From contig FONK01000002.1 of assembly GCA_900112915.1 (NCBI GenBank), positions 1 through 64,000 of the forward strand: a DNA stretch of 64,000 nt, written 5' to 3'. Position numbers and translations under genes: made by a program. Position 1 is the stretch's first letter. Each line of letters starts with the position of its first letter. Shown here one piece after another: positions 51,507-61,787 of the stretch. The notes under the pieces were generated by a model. It made no database searches. It was not told the origin of the DNA and saw only the letters and a list, made by a program, of their open reading frames with translations. Origin of the DNA: Peptostreptococcaceae bacterium pGA-8. GTDB lineage: Bacteria > Bacillota > Clostridia > Peptostreptococcales > Anaerovoracaceae.

Positions 51507-51976
51507 TAATACAATTAGTCGGCGCCTTCATCGGTTCCCTAGGATTTGGAATAGTTGTTAAGATAAAAGGAAAGCAGATTTTATATGCCGGAATAGGCGG
51601 AATGATCACATGGTATATTTATCTGATGAGCTACAATGCAGTTGAAAGCTACTTCATTGCAAATTTTATAGCATCCGTATTCGTGGGATTCTTTGCAGAG
51701 GTAATGGCCAGAGTCAATAAAACTCCGACTACAATTTTTTTGACGGCGGCTGCCATTCCTTTGTTCCCGGGTGGCAGACTCTACTACGCAATGTATGGTC
51801 TTGTTACTGAAAATAATCAGCTTTTTGTTCAAAGCGCAACGACGGCGGCTACTATCGCCATTGCCATATCTATTGGATTTATGAGTGTTACCGTATGTAT
51901 GAAGTATGTAAATAAATTCATAAGACTGAGACAGACTCAAATGGAAAAGAAACTGAAGGACACCATAGATAAATAG
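51503..51976 (+). CDS. Threonine/serine exporter, ThrE C-terminal-type subunit (DUF3815)
   Basis: A 157-residue membrane protein with about four or five segments (IQLVGAFIGSLGFGIVVKI, YAGIGGMITWYIYLM, TPTTIFLTAAAIPLFPGG). It is the second half of the split ThrE exporter. The ATG at 51503 follows GGAGGTTTG and overlaps the preceding stop (ATGA). The longer upstream frame is not used. Confidence 0.88.
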   Translation: MIIQLVGAFIGSLGFGIVVKIKGKQILYAGIGGMITWYIYLMSYNAVESYFIANFIASVFVGFFAEVMARVNKTPTTIFLTAAAIPLFPGGRLYYAMYGLVTENNQLFVQSATTAATIAIAISIGFMSVTVCMKYVNKFIRLRQTQMEKKLKDTIDK

Positions 51977-52032
51977 TTCCTACAAAACATACCTAAACAT
52001 ATTAAATTATAGAAAATCAAGGGAGGAAGAAT

Positions 52033-53268
52033 ATGTTCAACAAAAAAGGTGCAGACTCAAATACTTACAATGTGGATAATATTGAGTTTATTAAGAAGGC
52101 ATCACATAAGGTCGGTGAGCTGATTGAGAAGGAATATCTAAGACAAAAGAACAATGTAGAGCTGATAGCTTCAGAAAACTACTGCTCGGAGGCTGTTTTG
52201 GCGGCTTGTGGCAGCTGTCTGTCATGGAAATATGCAGAAGGCTACCCCTATGTCAGGACATCGGGTAATACAGGCAGATACTATGGCGGTACTGAGTTTG
52301 TTGACCTTTTGGAGGAATACGCTTGTGATAAGTGGAGAGAGGTATTCAAAACAGATTATCATGTAAATGTTCAGCCTCACAGTGGTTCACAGGCAAACTT
52401 CTCAGGGTATAAGGCATTATTAAATCCCGGCGATACAATTTTATCACTTACTCTTGATAATGGCGGGCATTTGACTCATGGCTCGTCAGTCAATTTCAGT
52501 GGTAAACTCTATGATATGCATTTTTATGATGTTGATGATAGAGGCTTTATTGATATGGAGGATGTTAGAAATAAGGCTCACGATATTAAGCCTAAATTGA
52601 TTATGACAGGAGCCAGCGCATATTCAAGAATAATTGACTTTGAAGCCTTTGCGGAGATTGCCAATGAAGTTGGAGCATATTTTATGGTAGATATGGCACA
52701 TATTGCCGGTCTTGTAGCTGCAGGAGAGCACCCGTCACCATTCGGACTTGCTGATATAATTACAACTACAACTCACAAAACCTTGAGAGGTCCAAGAGGG
52801 GGTCTGATTTTCTCAAAACCGGAATTTGCTAAAAAGGTGGACAGCGCAGTATTCCCATATGCTCAGGGCGGTCCTTTAGAGCATGTTATTGCAGGAAAGG
52901 CTGTCTGTGCAGAGGAAGCCTGCTCGGATGATTATAAAAAATACATCCATCAGGTTGTGGTAAATTGCAAGGCCTTTGCCGATGAATTTTTGAAGCTGGG
53001 CTACAAAATTGTAACAGGCGGCACAGACAATCATTTGTTTATGTTGGACCTGTCCGAATTTAACTTTAGCGGCAAGGATCTCCAGGAAAAGCTGGACGAA
53101 AACGGTATCACTTTAAATAAAAATTGCATTCCTTGCGATAAAAAAAGCCCTAAAGAAACCAGTGGCGTAAGAATTGGAACTGCACCGATGACCACCAGAG
53201 GTTATGTTGAAGAAGACTTTAGGGAAGTGGCAAGAAGGATAGATAGCATCATTAAAGCTATGAAATAG
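52033..53268 (+). CDS. glyA: Serine hydroxymethyltransferase
   Basis: 411 residues, PLP enzyme. Folate/active-site signatures are ELIASENYCS, KYAEGYP, QPHSGSQANF and the PLP-lysine motif TTTTHKTLRGPRGG. It moves the serine hydroxymethyl group to THF, giving glycine and methylene-THF, the substrate of the FolD dehydrogenase. The usual YPGKRYYGG segment has an extra stretch (YPYVRTSGNTGRYYGG), a variant I recall from spirochaete and clostridial enzymes. GGGAGG precedes the ATG. Confidence 0.95.
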   Translation: MFNKKGADSNTYNVDNIEFIKKASHKVGELIEKEYLRQKNNVELIASENYCSEAVLAACGSCLSWKYAEGYPYVRTSGNTGRYYGGTEFVDLLEEYACDKWREVFKTDYHVNVQPHSGSQANFSGYKALLNPGDTILSLTLDNGGHLTHGSSVNFSGKLYDMHFYDVDDRGFIDMEDVRNKAHDIKPKLIMTGASAYSRIIDFEAFAEIANEVGAYFMVDMAHIAGLVAAGEHPSPFGLADIITTTTHKTLRGPRGGLIFSKPEFAKKVDSAVFPYAQGGPLEHVIAGKAVCAEEACSDDYKKYIHQVVVNCKAFADEFLKLGYKIVTGGTDNHLFMLDLSEFNFSGKDLQEKLDENGITLNKNCIPCDKKSPKETSGVRIGTAPMTTRGYVEEDFREVARRIDSIIKAMK

Positions 53269-53270
53269 TA

Positions 53271-53930
53271 CTAAATAGACTTTCTTATTATGGAGTTGCT
53301 CATGTGTTTTTCCATTGCAGCGGCTCCATTTTTTATATCCCCGGCTAAAATCGCATGGTAAATTTCTTCATGCTCTGCGAAAACTCTTTCTATATAGTCA
53401 TCAGAATAGATTTTAGACGGTCTTAAAAAAACTAAATATCGCTCTATGGTTTTTAAGTTTTGCATGAGCATGGTATTCTTGGATGCCTTGTGTATTACAT
53501 TGTGAAATGCCACATTTACATTCAATAGTCTACCAATATCGTTTTTTTCGGTATAGTATTTCATATATCCGAAAATTTTACTGAGCTTTCGCCGCTCAAG
53601 GGGAGTAATTCGTTCAATTGCCCACTTTACAGCCTGAACCTCATAAATTTTTCTAAGCTGAAGCATATCTTCAGCGGCAGTGTCGGAAATGCCCACGACA
53701 AAATAGCCACGATTTGGGATTTTCTTGGCCAGCCCGTCGGTTTCAAGCTGTCTGAGAGCTTCACGGACAGGGGTTCTACTCACATTATAATCTTGGCAGA
53801 TTCTTTGTTCTACTATCCAGTCCCCGTCAGAAAGCTTTCCTGATAAGATTTCAAGCTGAATTTTGTGGTAAATATCAGGAACGAGAGGTTTTACTTCTTT
53901 TTTTGAATTAGTTTTTTTCATAGCCTCCAT
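53271..53930 (-). CDS. GntR-family (FadR-type) regulator
   Basis: 219 residues. The N-terminal winged helix is VEQRICQDYNVSRTPVREALRQLETDGLA, read in pieces, followed by a helical FCD effector domain (residues ~95-215). The effector is unknown. It is convergent with glyA (2 bases between ends) and divergent from nth, so its target could be itself or a distant locus. Confidence 0.88.
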   Translation of the reverse strand: MEAMKKTNSKKEVKPLVPDIYHKIQLEILSGKLSDGDWIVEQRICQDYNVSRTPVREALRQLETDGLAKKIPNRGYFVVGISDTAAEDMLQLRKIYEVQAVKWAIERITPLERRKLSKIFGYMKYYTEKNDIGRLLNVNVAFHNVIHKASKNTMLMQNLKTIERYLVFLRPSKIYSDDYIERVFAEHEEIYHAILAGDIKNGAAAMEKHMSNSIIRKSI

Positions 53931-54017
53931 AGTTAGAACCTTTCTAAATGTAATAAATAAAAATTGTATACAATAGTATAGTATGAAGGAAAACTTTTAT
54001 CAAGTAAGGGAGCTGAA

Positions 54018-54644
54018 ATGATTAAAAAAAGTTATATTAACAATATTTTAGATATACTGGATGAGGAATATCCGGAGGCTGAATGTGCATTGGATTATCA
54101 GAATGTATTTCAGCTTTTAATTGCGGTAGTACTGTCTGCCCAAACTACAGATGTAAGCGTAAATAAGGTTACACCTAAGCTGTTTGAAACATATCCCTGT
54201 CCTGAAGACTTGGCTGAGGCTGAAAGTAAAGCTGTAGAGGCTATTTTGAAAACAATTGGTATGTATCGAACCAAGGCTAAGAATATAATAAATTTAAGCA
54301 GGGATTTGGTTTATAAATTCGGCTCAAAAGTTCCGGAGGATTATGATCTGTTAATCAGCTTGCCAGGAGTAGGAAGAAAGACGGCTAATGTGGTTCTTTC
54401 CGTTGGCTTCGGTCATGAAAGAATAGCTGTGGACACCCATGTATTTAGAGTTTCCAATAGAATAGGCCTGGTAAAGGAGAAGGATGTATTGGCGACAGAG
54501 CTTTCTCTAATGAAAAGGATAGATGAAACTAGGTGGTCCAAAACTCATCACAGTTTAATTTTCCATGGCAGGAATTGCTGCACTGCAAGGAACCCTAAAT
54601 GTGACAGTTGCCCGATTTTAGAATTATGTGAGAGAAATCTTTAG
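54018..54644 (+). CDS. nth: Endonuclease III (DNA glycosylase/AP lyase)
   Basis: 208 residues. The helix-hairpin-helix LPGVGRKTANVVL carries the catalytic Lys, the catalytic Asp is in AVDTHVFRV, and the C-terminal [4Fe-4S] motif C-x6-C-x2-C-x5-C is in CTARNPKCDSCPILELC. It removes oxidised pyrimidines in base-excision repair. Length is normal. It is followed by a strong bidirectional terminator. Confidence 0.95.
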   Translation: MIKKSYINNILDILDEEYPEAECALDYQNVFQLLIAVVLSAQTTDVSVNKVTPKLFETYPCPEDLAEAESKAVEAILKTIGMYRTKAKNIINLSRDLVYKFGSKVPEDYDLLISLPGVGRKTANVVLSVGFGHERIAVDTHVFRVSNRIGLVKEKDVLATELSLMKRIDETRWSKTHHSLIFHGRNCCTARNPKCDSCPILELCERNL

Positions 54645-54653
54645 ACATAAAAT

Positions 54654-54690
54654 AAGGATGCAAACCTGTATTTTCGGGTAGCATCCTTTT
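54654..54690. terminator. Terminator between nth and SEC-C gene
   Basis: AAGGATGC / GCATCCTT (54654-54661, 54681-54688) with an inner ACCTG/CGGGT stem and T-rich flank on the plus strand. The minus-strand flank is TTATTTTA, so it may serve both convergent genes. Confidence 0.8.
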
Positions 54691-54754
54691 CTTTTCCTTC
54701 ACATCCAGTGGATAGAACTTTAAGATTATACTTTATGGGCGATATAATTTTATA

Positions 54755-55252
54755 TTATTTATTGCCACAGCATTTTTTATATTTTTTACCACTGCCACAT
54801 GGACATGGGTCGTTTCTGCCCGGCTTCTTTTCTACATGAACAATCTGAGAACGTTTGAAGTCCTTGTATATTGTACGCCTTTCATCAGGAGTTAAAACAT
54901 TATCCCATTCTTCAAGTCCGAAAAGGTAATCCGCATCAGCCTTAAGCATATTGAAGAAAAGCTTGCTGAAATCAATTTTTAAATCAATTGTGCTGTCAGC
55001 GGTAAGGGCTTCAACATTTAACTCCTCTGTTAATGAAGTGCCGATGCCGTCAAGAAATCCCATGAAGATAACTTCTCTAACCTGATATTTTTCAGCCAAA
55101 TCAGCGATTTTACCTGTAAAAGCCGAATCCTTATTAGCTAAAATATCTTTATATATTTTTGTTTCAGCATCTGAATACTCCTTCCAGAATTCGTCAAAGC
55201 TTTCTTCGCTCTGATTATCTATTAGGTTTCTCCATTCTTTAAATAGTGTCAT
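54755..55252 (-). CDS. SEC-C zinc-binding-domain protein
   Basis: 165 residues. A helical N-terminal region of unknown family is followed by a C-terminal SEC-C domain ([21 protein letters not shown], four metal-binding cysteines), similar to the tail of SecA. Proteins of this layout are common in Firmicutes without assigned function. The SEC-C module may bind zinc and ribosomes or SecB-like partners by analogy. It is 28 bases after hom in the same direction. Confidence 0.82.
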   Translation of the reverse strand: MTLFKEWRNLIDNQSEESFDEFWKEYSDAETKIYKDILANKDSAFTGKIADLAEKYQVREVIFMGFLDGIGTSLTEELNVEALTADSTIDLKIDFSKLFFNMLKADADYLFGLEEWDNVLTPDERRTIYKDFKRSQIVHVEKKPGRNDPCPCGSGKKYKKCCGNK

Positions 55253-55280
55253 TTATAATTCTCCTTTTTACATTATTATT

Positions 55281-56261
55281 TTATAAACTCCTTGCAATGG
55301 ATAATAAATCCCCAAGCACGGCACTGCCGGTAGGCAGGGGACCGGCACCGGAGCCATAGAACATTAATTGGCCTACAGCATTGCCATTAATATAAATGGC
55401 ATTGTATTCATTGTCAACACCGAATATAGGATGCTCCGATGTAAATTTCATAGGCTTTACATGATATTTCAGAATTTCCTGACCGTTCTCGTCCGCTTCC
55501 CAATATCCGTGGCCTATTAATTTTATTTTTTCGCCATGTTTTTTTGCATTCTCAATATCCTTGAGAGTTATTTTTGAAATGCCTTCTGTCGGAATCTTCT
55601 CAGGGTGAACATAGACATGGAATGCCAAAGCCATTAAAATTGAAAGCTTATTAGCTGCATCTATTCCCTCTACATCAGCAGTCGGGTCAGCCTCTGCGAA
55701 TCCTTTCGCTTGGGCATCTGCTAAAACCTCATCATAGGATAAGCCTTCATCCCACATCTTAGAAAGTATATAATTGGTTGTGCCGTTTAGAATTCCCATA
55801 ACCTCGGTGAATTCATTACCCTGTAACGGATTGGAAATAGCTGTCAATGCAGGAATACCGCCGCCGACGGAGGCTTCAAATAAAAGCTGACGATTGTTTT
55901 CTTGGGCTTTTTCCAAAAGGGCAGGATAGTTTGCCGCCAAGGCTGCTTTATTGGCTGTTACGACATGCTTTCCGGCTTCAAGAGCACTCCTCATATATGA
56001 GGCTGCCGGTTCAATTCCTCCTAAGGCTTCGATAACAATTTCAATGGAATTATCATTGACTATTTCATCAAACGAGTCGGTTAGCTTAGCACCGAGAGTT
56101 GGCCAAGGTCTTTCTTTTGTCACGTTATTAACGAGAATATATGAAACATGGATTTTTCTCTCAATTCGTTCTTCAATTAGCTGCCTGTTCATCTGCAGTA
56201 TTTCACAGAGGCCGCCGCCTACATTTCCGTGGCCTAAAATTGCTATTTTTACAGTTTTCAT
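55281..56261 (-). CDS. hom: Homoserine dehydrogenase, short form without ACT domain
   Basis: 326 residues: Rossmann ILGHGNVGGGL, the EALGG segment, VTANKAALA and FEASVGGGIPALTAISNPLQ in pieces, and the catalytic LNGTTNYIL. It reduces aspartate semialdehyde to homoserine for Thr/Met synthesis. Many Firmicute enzymes are ~430 residues with a C-terminal ACT regulatory domain, which is absent here. The ATG at 56261 follows GGAGGGAG; a TTG four codons upstream has no site. Confidence 0.92.
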   Translation of the reverse strand: MKTVKIAILGHGNVGGGLCEILQMNRQLIEERIERKIHVSYILVNNVTKERPWPTLGAKLTDSFDEIVNDNSIEIVIEALGGIEPAASYMRSALEAGKHVVTANKAALAANYPALLEKAQENNRQLLFEASVGGGIPALTAISNPLQGNEFTEVMGILNGTTNYILSKMWDEGLSYDEVLADAQAKGFAEADPTADVEGIDAANKLSILMALAFHVYVHPEKIPTEGISKITLKDIENAKKHGEKIKLIGHGYWEADENGQEILKYHVKPMKFTSEHPIFGVDNEYNAIYINGNAVGQLMFYGSGAGPLPTGSAVLGDLLSIARSL

Positions 56262-56364
56262 GACTCCCTCCAAGTGTATTATCTAAAAAGTATATACCAT
56301 TTTTAAAAATTTGTCTTTAAGTTTTTATAAAAAAATTGTATCATAACAGCTGGAGGTATTGATT

Positions 56365-56835
56365 ATGTCGTTACATATAGTTTTTGTAAATCCGGAAATT
56401 CCACCGAATACGGGTAATATTGCTCGAACCTGTGCTGCAACAGATACGGAGCTGCACCTGGTAAAACCCTTGGGATTTAATATAGATGATAAAGCTGTAA
56501 GAAGGGCAGGGCTTGATTATTGGCCCTTTGTTAAGCTTACCGTATATGAAAGTTTGGAGGACTTTTTAAGACAAAACAGTCATAGGCGCAAGTTTTTGGC
56601 AACCACCAAGGGGGGAACACGGTATACGGATATTGAATTCAAGGATGAAGATATGATTCTTTTCGGAAGGGAAACTGCCGGATTGCCAAAGGATTTTATT
56701 AAAGAAAATGAAGATATGGCAATCAGAATTCCAATGAGCAGAGATACAAGGCTTCGTTCATTCAATTTATCCAACTCGGCAAACATTATTTTGTTTGAGG
56801 CCTTAAGGCAGCTGGGATTTCCGGGGCTGCTGTAA
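56365..56835 (+). CDS. trmL: tRNA (cytidine(34)-2'-O)-methyltransferase
   Basis: 156 residues, SPOUT fold of the SpoU/TrmL type: NPEIPPNTGNIARTC near the N-terminus, FGRETAGLP, IRIPM, and SFNLSNSANIILFEA forming the SAM-binding knot. It methylates the wobble nucleotide of certain tRNA-Leu species; a tRNA-Leu gene is at 182. The ATG at 56365 is preceded by GGAGGTATT. Confidence 0.93.
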   Translation: MSLHIVFVNPEIPPNTGNIARTCAATDTELHLVKPLGFNIDDKAVRRAGLDYWPFVKLTVYESLEDFLRQNSHRRKFLATTKGGTRYTDIEFKDEDMILFGRETAGLPKDFIKENEDMAIRIPMSRDTRLRSFNLSNSANIILFEALRQLGFPGLL

Positions 56836-56923
56836 TAATTTTGAATTTGTTAATGTGTTGAAACAGTATAAATCAGAGTTTTGACGATACAGGATTTCTT
56901 ACAAAATATAAGCAATAATAAAC

Positions 56924-56951
56924 TTGAAAAAAGTCGCCTAAATGGTATAAT
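56924..56951 (+). promoter_or_regulatory. rpoN promoter
   Basis: TTGAAA (56924-56929) and TATAAT (56946-56951) with a 16-base spacer and an extended TGG before the -10. The first start codon, GTG, is at 56985, giving a leader of about 27 bases. Confidence 0.78.
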
Positions 56952-56984
56952 AATTGCATAGTAAATTTATTTGGGAGACATGTA

Positions 56985-58343
56985 GTGAAAATCGGATATG
57001 AGCTTACAATAGAACAATCTCAAAAGCTGGCTATGACACCAGATTTAATTCAGGCTATCCAGATTTTGCAGTTTACCAACTATGATCTAATAGAATATGT
57101 GAAGAATGAGCTTCTGGAAAATCCGCTTTTAGAATCTGAAAGCAATTTGGATTTAGAGGCTGTTGACATAAGAGAGAAAATAATAAGCGATAGTTATTAT
57201 GAAGGAAGCTTTAAGCACTGGGAACATGACAACGAGGAAGAGAATGATTATTCCTTCGAGCAATTTGTTTCTGAAAATAAGACCCTTCATGATTTTATGA
57301 TGGAACAATTATCAATTTCTTCTATTGATGAAGAGTATAAACGGATAGCTAAATATATAATTGAGGCTATAGATGATAACGGTTATTTGACTTCCGACAG
57401 TAAGGAGATTTCGGAAGAATTTGGCGTGTCGGAAAGTAAAATTGAAGAGATAATCGACCTTATTCAAACCTTTGAACCACCGGGCGTTTGTGCCAGGAGC
57501 CTTTCAGAATGCTTGTTAATACAGTTAGCGGCTAAGGGTATTTTGTCAGATGAGATGGAATATGTTGTAAACAACATGTTGGAAGAGGTTGCTAAAAATC
57601 ACATCGCTCAGATCGGTAAGCAGCTTAACATAAAGCCTGAGCAGGTTCAGGAGATTATCGACGTTATTAAAAAGTTGGAGCCGAAGCCGGGGCAAATGTT
57701 TTATTCCGGAGACAGCACAAAATATGTAATTCCCGATGTTATTGTGGAAGAGGTCGGGGGAGAGTATGTAATTTCAAACAATGACGCTTCTGTGCCTCAT
57801 CTGATGGTTAGCTCATACTACAATAAGCTTTCTAAGGATGCTCAGAATGACGAACAGCTGAAGAAATATCTATCAGATAGGTTTAATTCTGCTGTTTGGC
57901 TTATTAAAAGCATTGAACAAAGAAAGCATACAATATATAATGTTGCTGAAGCCATTGTAAGATATCAAAAGGATTTTTTTTCAAAGGGTGTAAGGTATCT
58001 TAAGCCGCTTACTTTAAAGCAGATTGCTGATGAGATCGGTGTCCATGAATCTACTGTCAGCAGGTCCATTAACGGAAAATATATGCAAAGTCCAAGGGGA
58101 CTTTATGAGCTTAAATACTTCTTTGCCAGCGGTGTAAGTCTTGGAAAGGAAGGAATTTCATCAAATAGCGTTAAAGCGCTGATTAAATCCTATATTGAAA
58201 AGGAAAATAGTAAGAAACCTCTTTCTGATAGCGCCATAGTAAAAATGCTGAAAGATGAAAATATTGAAATTTCGAGGCGAACAGTGGCAAAATACAGGGA
58301 AGGCATGGGCATTGCCTCATCTTCCCATAGAAGACGATATTAA
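56985..58343 (+). CDS. rpoN: RNA polymerase sigma-54 factor
   Basis: 452 residues. Region I is Gln/Leu-rich (LTIEQSQKLAMTPDLIQAIQIL, in pieces, and ELLENPLLE). The core-binding region is in the middle, the helix-turn-helix is TLKQIADEIGVHESTVSRSI, and the C-terminal RpoN box is RRTVAKYRE (usually ARRTVAKYRE). It recognises -24/-12 promoters and needs an AAA+ activator, none of which lies in this window. The GTG start at 56985 has GGGAG upstream. It is followed 59 bases later by gap. Confidence 0.94.
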   Translation: MKIGYELTIEQSQKLAMTPDLIQAIQILQFTNYDLIEYVKNELLENPLLESESNLDLEAVDIREKIISDSYYEGSFKHWEHDNEEENDYSFEQFVSENKTLHDFMMEQLSISSIDEEYKRIAKYIIEAIDDNGYLTSDSKEISEEFGVSESKIEEIIDLIQTFEPPGVCARSLSECLLIQLAAKGILSDEMEYVVNNMLEEVAKNHIAQIGKQLNIKPEQVQEIIDVIKKLEPKPGQMFYSGDSTKYVIPDVIVEEVGGEYVISNNDASVPHLMVSSYYNKLSKDAQNDEQLKKYLSDRFNSAVWLIKSIEQRKHTIYNVAEAIVRYQKDFFSKGVRYLKPLTLKQIADEIGVHESTVSRSINGKYMQSPRGLYELKYFFASGVSLGKEGISSNSVKALIKSYIEKENSKKPLSDSAIVKMLKDENIEISRRTVAKYREGMGIASSSHRRRY

Positions 58344-58399
58344 TTTAAATTAATATAAATAATTACATTTAACTAATTTTTAATTCACAGGAGGAATAG

Positions 58400-59419
<1,020 letters not shown>

Positions 59420-59431
59420 TCGGAGGCTTAA

Positions 59432-60616
59432 ATGAAAAAGACTGTTAAAGACATAGCTGTTACGGGGAGGACTGCTGTTGTAAGATGTGATTTCAACGTG
59501 CCGCTTAAGGACGGTGTGATTACCGATGACACGAGAATAAAGGCAGCCATTCCTACAATTAAGTATTTAGTAGATAATGGAGCTAAGGTGGTTTTATTGT
59601 CCCATCTCGGCAGACCTAAGGGAGAGCCTAAAGAAGAATTTTCTCTCAGACCTGTTGCTGTAAGACTTAAAGAGCTTTTAAAGTCTGATGTTATGTTTGT
59701 AAAAAGTGACAGAGTTGTAAATGATAATGTGAAGAGCCTTGTTAAGCAGCTTGGAATCGGCCAGGTTATGCTTCTCGAAAACGTCAGATTCAGAAAGGAA
59801 GAAACTGAAAACGATACAGAGTTTGCAAAAGCTTTAGCGTCATTAGGCGACTTTTTTGTTCAGGAAGCATTTGGGACCTCTCACAGAGCTCACGCGTCAA
59901 CTGCCGGGATTGCAGAATTTTTGCCGGCTGTATCAGGTTTTTTAATTGAGAAAGAAGTTAAGTTCTTAGGTGATGCTTTAGATAATCCTGAAAGACCTTT
60001 TGTTGCAATAATGGGAGGTGCAAAGGTTGGCGATAAAATTAAGGTGATTGAGAATCTTATGGAAAAGGTGGATTCTTTAATCTTAGGCGGTGGAATGACC
60101 TATACATTCTATAAGGCTATGGGTTATGAAATCGGGACATCAATTTTAGATGTAGATAGTATCGAGCTTGCCAAGGAGCTTTTAGAAAAGGCAAAAGCAA
60201 AGGGAGTAGCCCTAGAATTTCCTGTGGATGTGGTCGTTGCCGATAAGTTTGATAATGATGCAAATCGAAAGATTTGTCCCGTTACTGAAATACCTGCGGA
60301 CATGATGGGAATGGATATCGGACCTGCCAGCATTGAAAGATTCGATAAAATTCTGAGCGAAGCTAAAACTGTCGTTTGGAATGGGCCTATGGGAGTTTTT
60401 GAAATGGATAATTTTGCTGTTGGAACCAAGGCTATCGCAGAAAAGCTTGTGGAATCTGAAGCGGTAACAATCATCGGAGGCGGCGATTCAGCAGCTGCAG
60501 TTGAACAATTTGGCTTAGCTGATAAGATGTCACATATTTCCACCGGAGGTGGTGCTTCTCTGGAGTTTTTAGAGGGCAAGGTTCTTCCCGGTATTGATGT
60601 AATTGAGGATATTTAG
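59432..60616 (+). CDS. pgk: Phosphoglycerate kinase
   Basis: 394 residues. N-domain substrate motif [23 protein letters not shown], nucleotide-domain [18 protein letters not shown] and the [10 protein letters not shown] signature are all present. It makes ATP and 3-phosphoglycerate in glycolysis. It lies 12 bases after gap and 8 bases before tpiA, as part of one glycolytic operon. Confidence 0.97.
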   Translation: MKKTVKDIAVTGRTAVVRCDFNVPLKDGVITDDTRIKAAIPTIKYLVDNGAKVVLLSHLGRPKGEPKEEFSLRPVAVRLKELLKSDVMFVKSDRVVNDNVKSLVKQLGIGQVMLLENVRFRKEETENDTEFAKALASLGDFFVQEAFGTSHRAHASTAGIAEFLPAVSGFLIEKEVKFLGDALDNPERPFVAIMGGAKVGDKIKVIENLMEKVDSLILGGGMTYTFYKAMGYEIGTSILDVDSIELAKELLEKAKAKGVALEFPVDVVVADKFDNDANRKICPVTEIPADMMGMDIGPASIERFDKILSEAKTVVWNGPMGVFEMDNFAVGTKAIAEKLVESEAVTIIGGGDSAAAVEQFGLADKMSHISTGGGASLEFLEGKVLPGIDVIEDI

Positions 60617-60624
60617 GAGGAGCT

Positions 60625-61374
60625 ATGAGAGTACCATTTATTGCAGGAAACTGGAAAATGTTCAAAACAATAGCTTCTGCTAAGGTCTTTGCTGATGAAT
60701 TCAAGGATTTAAAGGCTAACAAGGAGATTAAGGTGGCAATTTGTGCTCCTTATACTCAGTTGGCTGCTCTGGTAGAAGCGTTTAAAGATACCGAGATCGG
60801 TGTCGGTGCTCAAAATGTTCATTATGAAGCGGAAGGGGCATTTACAGGTGAAATTTCTCTTCCCATGCTTAAGGAAATAGGTGTGGATTATTGTATAATT
60901 GGACATTCAGAGCGCAGAGAGTATTTTAATGAAACAGATGAAGCAGTTAACAAGAAGGTAAAAATGCTTCTTGAAGACGGTTCAATTACACCGATTTTGT
61001 GCGTTGGAGAGTCTCTGGAGGTCAGGGAAGCCGGAGAGGAAGCCTCTTTTGTTGAAGAACAAATCGAAAAGGATTTTGCAGGGATTTCGGCAGACAAGGC
61101 TGGAAATGTTGTAATTGCCTATGAGCCTGTTTGGGCAATTGGCACTGGAAAAACAGCGACTCCGGATCAAGCAGATTCAATGTGCAAAACAATTAGAGAA
61201 AAAATTAAAGCTTTGTATGACGAAAGTGTAAGCGAATCAATTATCATTCAGTACGGCGGAAGTGTAAAGCCTGCCAACAGTAAGGAAATTTTGACTATGG
61301 GTGACATTGACGGAGCATTAGTTGGTGGTGCAAGCCTAAAATCTGAAGATTTTAAGGGTATAATTAACTTTTAA
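60625..61374 (+). CDS. tpiA: Triosephosphate isomerase
   Basis: 249 residues with NWKM near the N-terminus (Lys of the active site), YCIIGHSERR (His), AYEPVWAIGTGKTAT (catalytic Glu and loop 6) and the phosphate-binding YGGSVKP. Length is standard. GGAGGAG is 5 bases before the ATG. No phosphoglycerate mutase or enolase gene follows, unlike in many Firmicutes. Confidence 0.97.
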   Translation: MRVPFIAGNWKMFKTIASAKVFADEFKDLKANKEIKVAICAPYTQLAALVEAFKDTEIGVGAQNVHYEAEGAFTGEISLPMLKEIGVDYCIIGHSERREYFNETDEAVNKKVKMLLEDGSITPILCVGESLEVREAGEEASFVEEQIEKDFAGISADKAGNVVIAYEPVWAIGTGKTATPDQADSMCKTIREKIKALYDESVSESIIIQYGGSVKPANSKEILTMGDIDGALVGGASLKSEDFKGIINF

Positions 61375-61456
61375 TGCTTGATTTTAAATGGTCGATATGG
61401 TAGAGTTAAATGGTTACAGATAAGTGTAATTTGGCAAAACCAGAAGGAGGGAAGTT

Positions 61457-61690
61457 ATGAATACTGCTTTAATGATTTTGTTAGCAATTTCGAGCGTTAT
61501 CTTAATTATCAGTGTGCTGATGCAATCCGGTAACAGCGATGGACTTTCAGGGTCTATTGCAGGTGGTGCAGAGCAGCTTTTCGGAAAAAAGAAAAGCAAT
61601 GCTTATGAAGCGCTGCTTGAAAGAATTACCGTTGTAGCGGCAGTGCTGTTCATAGTTTTATCGTTAGTGCTCGTTGCTATAGCTAAATAG
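61457..61690 (+). CDS. secG: Preprotein translocase subunit SecG
   Basis: 77 residues with two membrane segments, the connecting loop LMQSGNSDGLSGSIAGGAEQL (in pieces), and LFGKKKSN. It is a small component of the SecYEG channel. The ATG follows AGAAGGAGG. In many Firmicutes secG precedes rnr; here it closes the glycolytic cluster and rnr is elsewhere. Confidence 0.9.
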   Translation: MNTALMILLAISSVILIISVLMQSGNSDGLSGSIAGGAEQLFGKKKSNAYEALLERITVVAAVLFIVLSLVLVAIAK

Positions 61691-61723
61691 CTTATAATTT
61701 AATTTTATTTTATTATTTTAAAA

Positions 61724-61787
61724 TTCGCTAATAGGGAGGTGCTTTTGGAGTGCCTCCTAATATATGTTGGCGAAAAGGAGGTATTAT
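61724..61787 (+). promoter_or_regulatory. hppA leader with alternative pairings around the ribosome site
   Basis: An inner hairpin pairs GGAGGTGC (61735-61742) with GTGCCTCC (61750-61757), including two G-T wobbles. An outer stem pairs TTCGC (61724-61728) with GCGAA (61770-61774). The same CCTCCT (61753-61758) is perfectly complementary to the AGGAGG ribosome site (61776-61781). The two pairings exclude each other, so the leader could switch translation. The trigger is unknown. Confidence 0.5.

Noticed and set aside
56262-56364. Riboswitch or attenuator before hom
   Set aside because: The short divergent region with trmL shows no stable structured element beyond A/T-rich promoter-like DNA.
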